From positions 332,956 through 396,955 of the forward strand of contig WGML01000007.1 in NCBI GenBank assembly GCA_016125045.1: 64,000 nt of DNA. The letters are read 5' to 3'. The translations under genes and the position numbers were made by a program. Origin of the DNA: a bacterium. GTDB taxonomy: Bacteria > Pseudomonadota > Alphaproteobacteria > Caulobacterales > Hyphomonadaceae. Within the stretch, counting starts at the first letter, position 1. Each line of letters begins with the position of its first letter. The notes beneath the pieces were generated by a model that was not told the DNA's origin, searched no databases, and was given only the letters and a program-made list of their open reading frames with translations. This document shows, piece after piece, positions 46,528 to 55,004 of the stretch.

Positions 46528-48678
46528 TTAGAAACTGGCGGTGATCGTCGCCCGGAAAGTTCGCGGCGCGCCCGGCGCGAAATTGCCGCGCGCTGAAGGA
46601 AAATAGAGCTCGTTGAACACGTTTGAGGCGTTCACCCGGGCAACGAAAGTGGTCTCGCCGATCTGCCAGCCATAGCGAACGCCGAAGTCGACGAGATCGG
46701 TGGCGTCGATTGAACGCGCGTTTGCAAGATCGATGAACTGTGCGCCGACATGGCGGTAGTTGAACAAGACGCCAAGGCCTTCGACCTGCGGGATGCTCGC
46801 ATCCAGACCGAGCGTAAGAACATGTTCCGGAACGCCGATCGGACGTCGCCCATCAAGAGTTCCCCCTGCACTTCGCTTAAGGGCCGCATCAAGATAGGCG
46901 TAGCTGGCGTGAACGCGCAGGCCTTCGCGAATTTCCCCGAACAGATCGATCTCAAGGCCCCGGTGCCGCTGGCGCCCGAACAGTCCGAAAACAAGCGTGT
47001 CGGGATCAAGAAAAGCGCTCGGCCGCGTGATCTCGAACGCGGAGACCGTTGCTCCATAGCGGCCGAAATCAGCTTTCGCTCCGACCTCGTGTTGCTGGGC
47101 CACGCCGGGCGGCGTGGCTTCGTTGGCATTGACCGCAATAGCGGGAGCGACCGCGCCGAACTCAAGCGACCGCAATGCGTTTGCGTAAACGCTGATGCGC
47201 TCCGTGGCTTTGTAGAGGATGCCGAAATGCGGAGACACGTCGCTCTCGTCATAGACAAGATTGGGTCCATCGGGCGAGGGCGCAGCGAAATTGAACCGCT
47301 CCTGACGCAGATTGGCCCAGCGCAGCCCGACCGTGACGAGGAGGCGGTCGTCGAGCAAGCCGATCTCATCGGTGATGAGCCCGCCGCGACCGCGGTCGCG
47401 GCGCAGGACGAAGACCTCGCTGTCCACAAAGTCCGGACGTGCGACATCGAAGGACGACGGGTCGAATATGTTGAGCGTGTTGCCATCCGTGTCCGCGATC
47501 CCTTGGCCGAACCGCGTGACATTCTGATTTTCACCGTAGCTGGCGAGCACGCGGTGCGTGACGGGTCCGGTTGTAAACTCGCCGCGGATGCCGACATCGC
47601 CCGACCACAGATCGCCCCAGCCGCCGCGCGAAAACTCACGAAGCGGGAAACCTGCGGCATCGCCATTCTCGTTGATGACGCGAACGAAATTGTAGACAAA
47701 GTCTTCGTCCTGAGCGCTCGCTCCGTAGCTTGCGAAAGCGCTCCAGTTCTCAGTAAGAGCGACGGTCAGCGCCGCGCGGGCGAATTGAAAATCAAACACC
47801 GTATTGGCCCAGTCAGGGCCCCGATAAGTTTCCGGATCGGGCACCGGCGGTACCGGAAGGCCGGCGCCGAGGCTGAAGCCGAAATCCGTACCGTCGATGC
47901 GGGCAAAGGCCTGGCCATATTGGAGATCAAGGTCGAAGACGTCAGTGTGCCAGTTGAGGGCGATGTGCGCGACGCGGTTCTCCTCGCTCACGCCGTCGAC
48001 AGAGGTTTCGCCATCGCGGTAGGCGAAGTTTGCGCGCACACCAAAGGCATCGTTCTCCCCGAAACGGGTGCTGATGTCGGCCTGCCCGCCAAACTGGCTG
48101 CCGCCGCCGTAAAGCGAGGTGAAGCGCTGGAAGTCGCCCGTCGGCTTTTTGGAGGCATAATTGATCGACCCGCCGACGCCGCCGTTGAAGCGGGTGCCGG
48201 AGTAGAAGGTATTGGGACCCTTCAGAATATCGACGCGCTCAATGAGTTCGAGGGGAAAACGCCGCCGGAGGATCTGCGCCGAACCATCGAAGCTCGCGTC
48301 CGCTCCCGAAGTTGGAAACCCGCGCAGGAAGCCCTGCACTTCCCCGGTGAGGTTTGTCGACTGGCCGCTGACGAAGGAGGCATCCCGCACGCTCAGTTCA
48401 GCCGAGGTGAAAGCGATCTGGTCGGCGATGAACGTCTCGGTGAATGATTTCGCGCTGATCGGAGTGTCCAGCAAGGCGCGATCGCCGAGAACCCCGATCG
48501 TCGCTTCCTTGTCGAGGCCGTTGGGGTAGCTTCCGCCGAAGCCTGTAACCACGATTTCGTCGATCACCAGCGGCGGTTCTTCAGCCCCGTCAGGTTCAGC
48601 CGGAATGTCTTGGGCGAATGCCTGCCCCATCGGAAAAAATCCCAACGCCAGCAAAAAACCCGGTCGAAACACGATCAT
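46528..48678 (-). CDS. TonB-dependent siderophore receptor
   Basis: A 716-residue outer-membrane receptor: signal peptide ending AFAQ (about 23), TonB box-like IDEIVVTG (about 39-46), plug domain with ERVDILKGPNTFYSG and GGSINYASKKPTG, and a 22-strand barrel ending in the aromatic signature ...TITASF. The plug sequence places it with FhuE/FpvA-like siderophore receptors. The ATG at 48678 follows GGGAG; a GTG two codons upstream is less likely. A Fur-like box precedes it, so iron starvation should induce it with the PepSY gene. Confidence 0.94.
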   Translation of the reverse strand: MIVFRPGFLLALGFFPMGQAFAQDIPAEPDGAEEPPLVIDEIVVTGFGGSYPNGLDKEATIGVLGDRALLDTPISAKSFTETFIADQIAFTSAELSVRDASFVSGQSTNLTGEVQGFLRGFPTSGADASFDGSAQILRRRFPLELIERVDILKGPNTFYSGTRFNGGVGGSINYASKKPTGDFQRFTSLYGGGSQFGGQADISTRFGENDAFGVRANFAYRDGETSVDGVSEENRVAHIALNWHTDVFDLDLQYGQAFARIDGTDFGFSLGAGLPVPPVPDPETYRGPDWANTVFDFQFARAALTVALTENWSAFASYGASAQDEDFVYNFVRVINENGDAAGFPLREFSRGGWGDLWSGDVGIRGEFTTGPVTHRVLASYGENQNVTRFGQGIADTDGNTLNIFDPSSFDVARPDFVDSEVFVLRRDRGRGGLITDEIGLLDDRLLVTVGLRWANLRQERFNFAAPSPDGPNLVYDESDVSPHFGILYKATERISVYANALRSLEFGAVAPAIAVNANEATPPGVAQQHEVGAKADFGRYGATVSAFEITRPSAFLDPDTLVFGLFGRQRHRGLEIDLFGEIREGLRVHASYAYLDAALKRSAGGTLDGRRPIGVPEHVLTLGLDASIPQVEGLGVLFNYRHVGAQFIDLANARSIDATDLVDFGVRYGWQIGETTFVARVNASNVFNELYFPSARGNFAPGAPRTFRATITASF

Positions 48679-48700
48679 AAACACTCCCGATGAATACGTT

Positions 48701-48719
48701 AATGCGTCTCATTCGCATT
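48701..48719. promoter_or_regulatory. Fur-like box
   Basis: AATGCG-N7-CGCATT (AATGCGTCTCATTCGCATT) is an inverted repeat centred 32 bases upstream of the TonB receptor start. On the coding strand it reads AATGCGAATGAGACGCATT, close to the Fur consensus used upstream of proteobacterial receptor genes. Confidence 0.72.
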
Positions 48720-48781
48720 TAGGCGGGGCAATGCTCATTGTCAATTCGCGCTGGGCCGCAGTTGAGAGCAGATGCCGAGCG

Positions 48782-49357
48782 TTAATCGGCCGATGCACGC
48801 ATTTTGATCTTCGGCTTTCGCCAGCGGAGCTTCTCGACGGCGGCGTCGAGGGGCGTTCCCGCGATCGAATTGGTGTAATTGCTCATCACCTTGACCGCGA
48901 GCCCGAGCACGACCTCGAGCGCCTGCACGTGGGTGTATCCGGCGGCCAGAAAATCGTCGAGCTGCGCGGGCGCGACTTTCCCGCGCTCCTGGATGAGCGC
49001 CTTGGCGAAGCGATGAAGCGCCTCGAGCTTCGCGGTCTGCAGGCTCCCTCCGGTCCGCAGCGCGTCGAGGTCGCCGCGATCCATGCCGGCTTTTTGCGCC
49101 AGAAGGCTGTGCCAGGGGACGCAGTACTCGCAGTCATTCTCGAAATTGGCCGTGAGGTAGACCACCTGCCGCTCGACCGGGGTGAGCGAGGTCTCGTCGA
49201 ACAGGTCCCACAAAGTGCTGTAGCCCGTCAGAAGCGCTGGCGCATTGGCCATCACACGTTCGAGGTTGGGGATCAGGCCGAAATTCGTGCGCGTTGCGGC
49301 CAGTGCCGCCTGCGCGGCTTCCGGCGCCGTCGTCTCGTCATGAAGGGGGAAGGTCAC
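48782..49357 (-). CDS. Carboxymuconolactone decarboxylase/AhpD-like protein
   Basis: A 191-residue all-helical protein of the CMD/AhpD superfamily. ENDCEYCVPWHS carries Glu73, Cys76, Cys79 and His83, the redox and proton-relay residues of alkylhydroperoxidases. It probably reduces peroxides. Its start overlaps the TetR stop by four bases (ATGA), so the regulator and enzyme form a coupled operon. Confidence 0.92.
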   Translation of the reverse strand: MTFPLHDETTAPEAAQAALAATRTNFGLIPNLERVMANAPALLTGYSTLWDLFDETSLTPVERQVVYLTANFENDCEYCVPWHSLLAQKAGMDRGDLDALRTGGSLQTAKLEALHRFAKALIQERGKVAPAQLDDFLAAGYTHVQALEVVLGLAVKVMSNYTNSIAGTPLDAAVEKLRWRKPKIKMRASAD

Positions 49358-49986
49358 TGGCGTTCTCCGATGTTTGATGGGGGGTCAATGAAGACCGCGC
49401 CCAGGAAGGCAGATAGCGCCCGCTCTGCGAACGCCGCCCCGCCGCGCTTTCTCGCATGCACGAGGCAGCCATCGCCGCAGGCGACGGCCAGCGCGCCGAG
49501 GGCGTTTGCCTCCAGCCCTGCACGCAAATGTCCGCTGTGCTTCGCGCGCTCGAAGGCAGCAGCAAAACACGCCACAAGCCTGTCGCGGGACCGCTCAACG
49601 AGAGCGGCGATCTCCGGGTCCGATATGCCCGCGTCGGCCGCGGTCGACACCATCAGACAGCCTTTGCCCTCCGCAGCAGCGTCTCGCCAGAGCCCAAATG
49701 CGGCCTCTATGCCGGAGCGCCCGCCCGGCGAAGCATCGAGCGCGGCGCACACGCCGCCTACGATTTCCGACTCGTAGGCGCGCAGAGCGCGCACGAACAT
49801 CTCGTGCTTGGTGCCGAAGGCGTAGACAAGGCTTTGGCGGCCGATGCCGGTGGTCTCGCAGAGGGCCTCGTAGGTCGTCTGCTCATAACCCTTTGCCCAG
49901 AAGGTTTCGACGATCGCCACCAGGGCGGCCACCTCGTCGAAGGCCCGGGGGCGGCCGCGTGACGAAACGTGATCCATTCGGCCCAT
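49354..49986 (-). CDS. TetR family regulator of the AhpD-like gene
   Basis: About 210 residues. HTH at about 15-60 (VAIVETFWAKGYEQTTYEAL, then ETTGIGRQSLVYAFG), followed by the AefR/YxaF-type C-terminal domain with GCLMVSTAADAG. It starts at ATG 49986, with a second ATG three codons in; neither has a ribosome site. GAACA-TG-TGTTC lies just upstream as a probable autoregulatory operator. Confidence 0.9.
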   Translation of the reverse strand: MGRMDHVSSRGRPRAFDEVAALVAIVETFWAKGYEQTTYEALCETTGIGRQSLVYAFGTKHEMFVRALRAYESEIVGGVCAALDASPGGRSGIEAAFGLWRDAAAEGKGCLMVSTAADAGISDPEIAALVERSRDRLVACFAAAFERAKHSGHLRAGLEANALGALAVACGDGCLVHARKRGGAAFAERALSAFLGAVFIDPPSNIGERQ

Positions 49987-49990
49987 ATAT

Positions 49991-50002
49991 GAACATGTGT
50001 TC
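49991..50002. promoter_or_regulatory. TetR operator candidate GAACA-TG-TGTTC
   Basis: A 5-bp inverted repeat with a 2-base spacer immediately upstream of the TetR start codon, placed to block transcription of the TetR-AhpD operon. Confidence 0.55.
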
Positions 50003-50047
50003 TTAAATTCAACGCGGCCACGGCGCCTCACGGAAATTGGGTGCGTA

Positions 50048-50977
50048 TCATAGCCGGAAAGATCGGACCGTCTGATCGATTCCCGTCTCGAAGGACGTGG
50101 CGTCGCCCCAGAACCGCGCGCTGAACTTGGATGAGTCCACGCTGTAGGACCGGTCCCACTGGAACCGCATCTCGGCCATCTCGCGGAAAAACGGAACGAC
50201 CGGCGCTATCACGGTCTGAAGCGCGAACGGGAGGCGGCGAATACGCGGTTCCACGCCGAGTGAGGCAGCCGCGAGGCCGATAATCTCGCGCGGTGTGCGC
50301 GTCGGCGCGCACGGCAGATGCCAGGCCTGGCCAAAGACGTCGTCTTTGGCCGCCAAGAGGCTCACTATCCCACGCGCGAAGTCCGGCACATAGGCGAAGT
50401 CGTGAGGCATGTCTGGATCGACAAGGAGCGTCGCCGCACGGCCCTTGGCGAGAGAACCGAACACCGGTCCGCCAAGATGGGAGTTGGCGACGCCCGGGCC
50501 GTAGAAATCCGGCGCCCGCAGGGCGGCGACCCGCACGCGTCCACCTTTGGAAGCTTCCTGCCACAAGCGCGTGACCTTCGCGCGGGCAGCAGGCTTGCGT
50601 CCCCTGTCGGTTAGCGGCATCGTCTCAACGAGCGCTGCGGTCTGCGGGCCGTACATGTAAAGATTGTCGGCGAAGACAAGCCGCGATCCCGCCGCTTCGC
50701 AGGCGGCGAGAGCATGATGCATCGCGCGCGGCCAGGCCTCGGCCCAGATCTTGCCGACATAGGGAAAGCCCGCTGCGAGCACGACCTGCCTCGCGCCCGC
50801 AGCGGCGCTTCGAACGGCCTCCTCGTTCAGAAGATCGCACGGGATGAATGCGGCCTGCGGCGGGAGTTCTGCCGGTCGCCGCCGCTGCGCGACCCGCACC
50901 GCTGCGCCCTCTGCGAGCAGGCGGGCCGTCACCGCCGCGCCAACCGGCCCATACCCAAACACCACCACATCGCTCAT
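50048..50977 (-). CDS. NAD-dependent epimerase/dehydratase (extended SDR-like)
   Basis: A 309-residue Rossmann protein. VVVFGYGPVGAAVTARLLAE is the nucleotide loop, LVFADNLYMYGPQ supplies the Tyr of the active site, and VAALRAPDFYGPGV matches the conserved RxPDFYGPG motif of NAD-dependent epimerases of unclear substrate. The ATG at 50977 follows GGAG; an ATG 12 bases upstream is rejected. It is divergent from a LysR gene. Confidence 0.88.
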   Translation of the reverse strand: MSDVVVFGYGPVGAAVTARLLAEGAAVRVAQRRRPAELPPQAAFIPCDLLNEEAVRSAAAGARQVVLAAGFPYVGKIWAEAWPRAMHHALAACEAAGSRLVFADNLYMYGPQTAALVETMPLTDRGRKPAARAKVTRLWQEASKGGRVRVAALRAPDFYGPGVANSHLGGPVFGSLAKGRAATLLVDPDMPHDFAYVPDFARGIVSLLAAKDDVFGQAWHLPCAPTRTPREIIGLAAASLGVEPRIRRLPFALQTVIAPVVPFFREMAEMRFQWDRSYSVDSSKFSARFWGDATSFETGIDQTVRSFRL

Positions 50978-51030
50978 CGCCGTCTCCATGTTCGAGCGGA
51001 GAGTGCGCGAGGGCTTCTTATATCACAAAT

Positions 51031-51054
51031 GCATGTTTAGTATCGTTTACATGC
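51031..51054. promoter_or_regulatory. LysR-type operator GCATGT-N12-ACATGC
   Basis: A 6-bp inverted repeat with a 12-base spacer lies between the divergent epimerase and LysR genes and overlaps the proposed LysR start codon. It fits a LysR autoregulatory site. Confidence 0.6.
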
Positions 51055-51992
51055 GCCAGACAAATTTGAACGGGATCGATCTGAACCTTCTTCCGCCGCT
51101 CGAGGCGGCGCTCCGCACGCGCAGCGTCAGCGAGGCGGCGGTGGAGGTGGGGCTCAGCCAGCCGGCCATGAGCCGCGCGTTGGCGCGCTTGCGGCACCTG
51201 CTCGACGATCCCCTTCTCGTGCGCGTGGGCCGATACATGGTCAGGACGCCGCGCGGCGATGCGCTCTATCCGCTGGTCGTGCAAGCGCTGGAAGGCATGC
51301 GTCCTGTGTTCGCGCCGCAGAGCTTCAACCCGGCTGCTGCCGAACGCCGGGTCGTGATTGCCGGATCAGACCTGCACGCGATCCTGCTCCTGCCCGCTCT
51401 GGCGCGGCGAGTGGCCCGCGAGGCGCCGGGCATCACGCTCGTCCTCGAAGGCTATGGCAGAGACCCGGCTCGGCGAATGCTGGAAGGCGCGGTTGATGTC
51501 ATTTTCGCCACTTCGGCAACTCCCTTGCCGCCCGGCGCGATGAGCGCGGTCATCGGCGCCGACCGGTTGGTTCTGGTCACCCGGCGCGGGCACGCGCTGG
51601 CGAACGGCCTCGTCACCATGGAGGCATACGCCTCGGCGGGCCATGTCACCGTCAGCATTCTCGGTGATGGCGCCTCTGAGGTCGACGCCCGGCTCGCCGC
51701 ATGCGGACTGAGCCGTCTTGTCGCGGCGACGACGCCACATTTCATGGCGGCGCTCTCGATCGTCGCGAAGACCGATCTCGTGACAACGATCTCAGAGGCG
51801 TTCGCCGCACGCTTCGCGGAGCCACTTAGCCTGACGGTGCGGCCCGCGCCGTTTGGGGAAGCGGCGTTCGAGCTGAGCCTCGTCTGGGCCGCGTTCAAGG
51901 ACGTAGACCCGGTGCTTAGCTGGCTGCGAACTGTGATCCGTGACGTTGCGCGCGAGGGCTTTGGTGAACTGGCCCAGGGAAGCGGTGTTTAG
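51051..51992 (+). CDS. LysR family regulator (NodD-like)
   Basis: A 313-residue regulator with the NodD/NahR-type start NLNGIDLNLLPPLEAALRTR and HTH (VSEAAVEVGLSQPAMSRALA) followed by a periplasmic-binding-like effector domain. The start is uncertain: ATG 51051 and ATG 51033 are both in frame, neither with a ribosome site; 51051 gives the usual N-terminus. It is divergent from the epimerase it probably controls. Confidence 0.9.
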   Translation: MRQTNLNGIDLNLLPPLEAALRTRSVSEAAVEVGLSQPAMSRALARLRHLLDDPLLVRVGRYMVRTPRGDALYPLVVQALEGMRPVFAPQSFNPAAAERRVVIAGSDLHAILLLPALARRVAREAPGITLVLEGYGRDPARRMLEGAVDVIFATSATPLPPGAMSAVIGADRLVLVTRRGHALANGLVTMEAYASAGHVTVSILGDGASEVDARLAACGLSRLVAATTPHFMAALSIVAKTDLVTTISEAFAARFAEPLSLTVRPAPFGEAAFELSLVWAAFKDVDPVLSWLRTVIRDVAREGFGELAQGSGV

Positions 51993-52074
51993 CTTCTGAG
52001 GCAAAATACGTTGAACAGCTCACGATCGTAGTTCCGACTAGCTCGATAATACCTGATCGCGTTGCGAACTATTC

Positions 52075-52090
52075 GACAACGACCGTTGAC
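52075..52090. promoter_or_regulatory. TetR operator, copy 1
   Basis: GACAACGACCGTTGAC lies 50 bases upstream of the TetR gene. It is an imperfect inverted repeat of the same type as the site at 52742 (shared GACAACGA), so the regulator probably controls its own promoter. Confidence 0.7.
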
Positions 52091-52139
52091 AAATGCCTTC
52101 TGAGCGGCCAATCTGCGATGACAAACACGAGGATGCCGG

Positions 52140-52724
52140 ATGGGCCGAAAGCTGGAATTCGAGCCTGGAGACGCCGTCGAGAAGGCCATGATGGTCTTCT
52201 GGCGCAAGGGTTATGAGCGGACGTCGGTGGGCGATCTGGAGGATGAGACCGGCGTCGGGCGCAAGAGCCTATACCGGGCGTTCCGCGACAAGGAGGATCT
52301 TTTTCTCGCCGCGCTGGCGAACTACCGCCGCTTCATGGCCGATGAGAATCTCGCACCACTCAAGGCAGACGGCGCCGATGCGGAGACAATACGCGCGCTC
52401 CTGGAAAAGCTCGCCAGCTTTGGCGGGACCCCCGAAGGCGCGATGGGTTGCCTGATCTGCAATACGGCGATCGAGCTCGGCCGGGACTTGCCCGAGGTCT
52501 CTCGCCATGTGGACGGTTATTTCGAGCAGATCAGGAGCGGGATGGCGCACGCGCTTCACGGCGCCGTCGCGAAGGGACAGCTGCGCCTGTCCGATGATGA
52601 GATCGTTCAGGAGGCGAACTTTCTGTTCGGCGTCGTTCAAAGCCTGTGTGTGCTCGGGCGCGCCGGCGCGCCGCCGGACACGATGCGCGATGTTGTCGCT
52701 TCCGCCATGCGTCGGCTCGGCTGA
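52140..52724 (+). CDS. TetR family regulator with twin operators
   Basis: A 194-residue regulator: FEPGDAVEKAMMVFWRKGYE and DETGVGRKSLYRAFRDKEDL form the HTH of the AcnR/DhaR-like TetR group; the C-terminal domain has GAMGCLICNTAIEL with two Cys residues. It is first of four genes transcribed in one direction (TetR, SRPBCC, DUF2892, DUF1330). Related palindromes precede both this gene and the next. Confidence 0.92.
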   Translation: MGRKLEFEPGDAVEKAMMVFWRKGYERTSVGDLEDETGVGRKSLYRAFRDKEDLFLAALANYRRFMADENLAPLKADGADAETIRALLEKLASFGGTPEGAMGCLICNTAIELGRDLPEVSRHVDGYFEQIRSGMAHALHGAVAKGQLRLSDDEIVQEANFLFGVVQSLCVLGRAGAPPDTMRDVVASAMRRLG

Positions 52725-52741
52725 GTTTTTTTGACCGAAAC

Positions 52742-52757
52742 GACAACGATTGTTGTC
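52742..52757. promoter_or_regulatory. TetR operator, copy 2
   Basis: GACAAC-GATT-GTTGTC is a perfect 6-bp inverted repeat between the TetR gene and the SRPBCC gene, sharing its half-site with 52075-52090. It implies a second, regulated promoter for the downstream genes. Confidence 0.75.
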
Positions 52758-52774
52758 AAACAAGGAGGCCAACG

Positions 52775-53206
52775 ATGAAGAAGACCACAACCGCGACCGC
52801 CACCGTGACGGCGCCAGCCGACAGGATCTGGGCCACCATCGCTGCCGGCGGCGGTGTCCACCAATGGTTCAGCGCGGTCATCACCGCCTGCGAACTGAAA
52901 GGCTCGGGCGAAGGCGCGCAGCGCTTCTGCACGATGTCGAATGGCGCTGCGCTCGAGGAGCGCATTCTGGAGGTGGACGAGACCGCCCGCCGGTTCCGTT
53001 ACGCTATCGATGAGCACCCGCTGCCCGCCAGCGAGGTCATTGCCACGATCGAGGTCGACGATCTCGGCGACGGGAAGGCGCGGATCACCTGGGGAGCGGA
53101 GTACCTGGCCGAGGATGCCCATGCGGACCTCGTCGATCAGACCCTGAGCGGGCTCTACACGCAAGGCATCCAGGCGCTCGAAGACCATTGCCGCGTCGCG
53201 GCCTGA
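52775..53206 (+). CDS. SRPBCC family protein
   Basis: A 143-residue START/Bet v1-like ligand-binding protein (TATVTAPADRIWATIAAGGG, then HQWFSAVITACELKGSG and RITWGAEYLAEDAHADLVDQ). The fold binds hydrophobic ligands; polyketide cyclase-like or lipid-binding roles are possible, and the ligand is unknown. The ATG at 52775 follows AAGGAGG; a longer in-frame reading upstream is rejected because it enters the TetR gene. Confidence 0.88.
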   Translation: MKKTTTATATVTAPADRIWATIAAGGGVHQWFSAVITACELKGSGEGAQRFCTMSNGAALEERILEVDETARRFRYAIDEHPLPASEVIATIEVDDLGDGKARITWGAEYLAEDAHADLVDQTLSGLYTQGIQALEDHCRVAA

Positions 53207-53220
53207 GGAAAGAGGAACCC

Positions 53221-53463
53221 ATGATCATCAAGATGTTGACCACCCGTAATGTTGGCGTCTTCGACCGTATTCTCCGGACGCTGCCGGCCATCCTTGTCGG
53301 CCTTGCCTGGTATTCGGGCTGGATCGGCGGCTGGCTCGCGGTCGTGCTGACCGTCCTCGCAGGCATGCTGCTGATGACCAGCCTGCTGGGCGCCTGCAGC
53401 ATCTACTACATGCTCGGCTTCTCAACCTGTCCGGTCAGCGGCGCGCCGCGTCCGAAGAACTGA
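53221..53463 (+). CDS. DUF2892 membrane protein
   Basis: An 80-residue protein with two helices. TRNVGVFDRILRTLPAILVG is the DUF2892 opening, followed by a second helix and SIYYMLGFSTCP. Such proteins often accompany rhodanese or reactive-species genes; here the neighbours are SRPBCC and DUF1330. The ATG at 53221 follows GAGGAA, 14 bases after the upstream stop. Function unknown. Confidence 0.85.
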   Translation: MIIKMLTTRNVGVFDRILRTLPAILVGLAWYSGWIGGWLAVVLTVLAGMLLMTSLLGACSIYYMLGFSTCPVSGAPRPKN

Positions 53464-53548
53464 AAGGGGTGGGGTTCAATCCCCCCGCTTCTGAAACGCA
53501 TGTCGCGTTCGATCCCTGCAACAAAACCCCGAAACGAAAGGAATCAAG

Positions 53549-53944
53549 ATGGTTCTGAAATCCCTGTTGGTTGCCACTGCGATGGCGGCAAGTCTCGCGA
53601 TCCCTGCCGCGGCACAGGAGTCTGAGAGGCCCGTCTACCTGATCGCGTCGCTGACCGTTCCCGATTTCGAAACGTATATGGGCGAGTACGGCATGCCGGT
53701 GTTTCCGATGCTGCTCGGCGCAGGCGGAGAGGTCCTTGTCGGCACGCCGACGGTCGAGGTACTCGAAGGTCAGTATGCGTCCAACTGGACGGTGGTCGTG
53801 CGTTTTCCGAGCGAGGCCGCGGCCCAGGGCTGGTATAATTCGCCGGAATATCAAGCGCTGATTCCGGTCCGTCAAAGGCTGACGGATGTCTCGCGGTCAA
53901 CCTTGCTGCTTGCGCCGCAATTCGTCTTCCCGACGGCTCAGTAG
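53549..53944 (+). CDS. Exported DUF1330 protein
   Basis: A 131-residue protein with a signal peptide (about 1-22, cleavage near AAAQE) and a DUF1330 dimeric alpha/beta-barrel domain: PVYLIASLTVPDFETYMGEY, GAGGEVLVGTPTVEVLEG and VVRFPSEAAAQGWYNSPEYQ. The function is unknown. It is last gene of the four-gene TetR operon, with AAGGAATCAAG before the ATG. Confidence 0.88.
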   Translation: MVLKSLLVATAMAASLAIPAAAQESERPVYLIASLTVPDFETYMGEYGMPVFPMLLGAGGEVLVGTPTVEVLEGQYASNWTVVVRFPSEAAAQGWYNSPEYQALIPVRQRLTDVSRSTLLLAPQFVFPTAQ

Positions 53945-54002
53945 CCCAATGTCCCGGGCAGGCCGTCAGCCAGGCGCCTGCAGGAAACTCTGCAAGCCTC
54001 CT

Positions 54003-54908
54003 TTACATCCGGACACTTGCGGTCATCTCCCGTTTCAGGAAGTCGATGACCGCGCGGACGCGCGCGGGCATGTGGGTGCGGCTGGGATAGAGCAGCCAGG
54101 CGGCGGTGTCGAAGCTCGTCGCGGTCACGTCATGATCTGCGAACAGATCGACGAGCCGGCCCGACGCAAGATCATCGCCAATCAGCCAGTCGGCCAGCAG
54201 CGCGGGCCCGTGACCGGCCCGCGCCGCTTCGCGCAGGATCAGCGCGTTCGTGACCAGCAGCGCAGGCCGGACGGGAACTTCCTCAATCGTCTCGCCGGAG
54301 CGGAAGAGCCAGCGCGTGCGGAAATCGGGAAAGGAGAACAGCAGGCAATCATGTCCGCTCAGCTCGGCAGGAGAGGCCAGCGGGCCATGACGCGCAACCC
54401 ATCCCGGCGCCGCAACCACCCGGTAGCGGGTGGGGAACAGGCGCGCGCCGATCACGTCCGCAGAATAGCTCGGGCCAAGCCGGATGGCGATGTCGATCCG
54501 ATCGGCAACGAGGTCGAGATTGCGGTCGGTCAGTACGAGGTCAAGCACGAGTTTCGGGAAGCGGCCGCGGAACCGCCCCAGCAGCGGCGCGAGACAAGCC
54601 TGCGCGAAGGCGACGGAGGCGGTGAGCCGAACCATGCCAGCCGGATCGGAGTCCTCAGACCGGGCCGCCTCGGCGGCGCGGTCGAGCCCCTCTATCAGCG
54701 GCGTGATCTGCGCAAGATAGCGCGCACCGGCCTCGGTCAGCGACATGGCGCGCGTTGTTCGCTGGAGCAGGCGCACGCCGAGTTCGCTCTCCAATCCGGA
54801 AATGGCGCGCGAGACCTGCGACGGGTCGATATCGGCGCCGCGCGCGACCGCGGCGAAGCTGCCCGAGCGGGCGACTTCGACAAAAAGCTTCAGTGCGTCC
54901 ACATCCAT
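54003..54908 (-). CDS. LysR family regulator (CrgA-like)
   Basis: A 301-residue regulator. The HTH (LKLFVEVARSGSFAAVARGA, DPSQVSRAISGLESELG) is followed by LQRTTRAMSLTEAGARYL and an effector domain with IRLGPSYSADVIGARLF, as in the CrgA/DmlR group. It is divergent from the dehydrogenase-GlcG-GST operon, which it probably regulates. Confidence 0.92.
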   Translation of the reverse strand: MDVDALKLFVEVARSGSFAAVARGADIDPSQVSRAISGLESELGVRLLQRTTRAMSLTEAGARYLAQITPLIEGLDRAAEAARSEDSDPAGMVRLTASVAFAQACLAPLLGRFRGRFPKLVLDLVLTDRNLDLVADRIDIAIRLGPSYSADVIGARLFPTRYRVVAAPGWVARHGPLASPAELSGHDCLLFSFPDFRTRWLFRSGETIEEVPVRPALLVTNALILREAARAGHGPALLADWLIGDDLASGRLVDLFADHDVTATSFDTAAWLLYPSRTHMPARVRAVIDFLKREMTASVRM

Positions 54909-54920
54909 TCATGCGGATAT

Positions 54921-54937
54921 CGCACGAAGTTGGTGCG
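54921..54937. promoter_or_regulatory. LysR-type inverted repeat CGCAC-N7-GTGCG
   Basis: A perfect 5-bp inverted repeat in the divergent promoter between the LysR gene (start 54908) and the dehydrogenase operon (start 55005), at the place expected for a LysR recognition site. Confidence 0.6.
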
Positions 54938-55004
54938 TTTTCCATGGTTTTTCCGAGCCAATCGAAGGGGTACGCAGACTCACGAGAATAGACAGGAGGC
55001 GGCC

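Noticed and set aside
46750..48447. 565-residue plus-strand frame opposite the TonB receptor
   Set aside because: An antisense shadow; the opposite strand has plug and barrel motifs and a terminal Phe.
53886..55004. N-terminal extension of the hydroxyacid dehydrogenase frame
   Set aside because: The open frame runs through the DUF1330 stop and antisense to LysR; the Rossmann start and ribosome site place the gene at TTG 55005.
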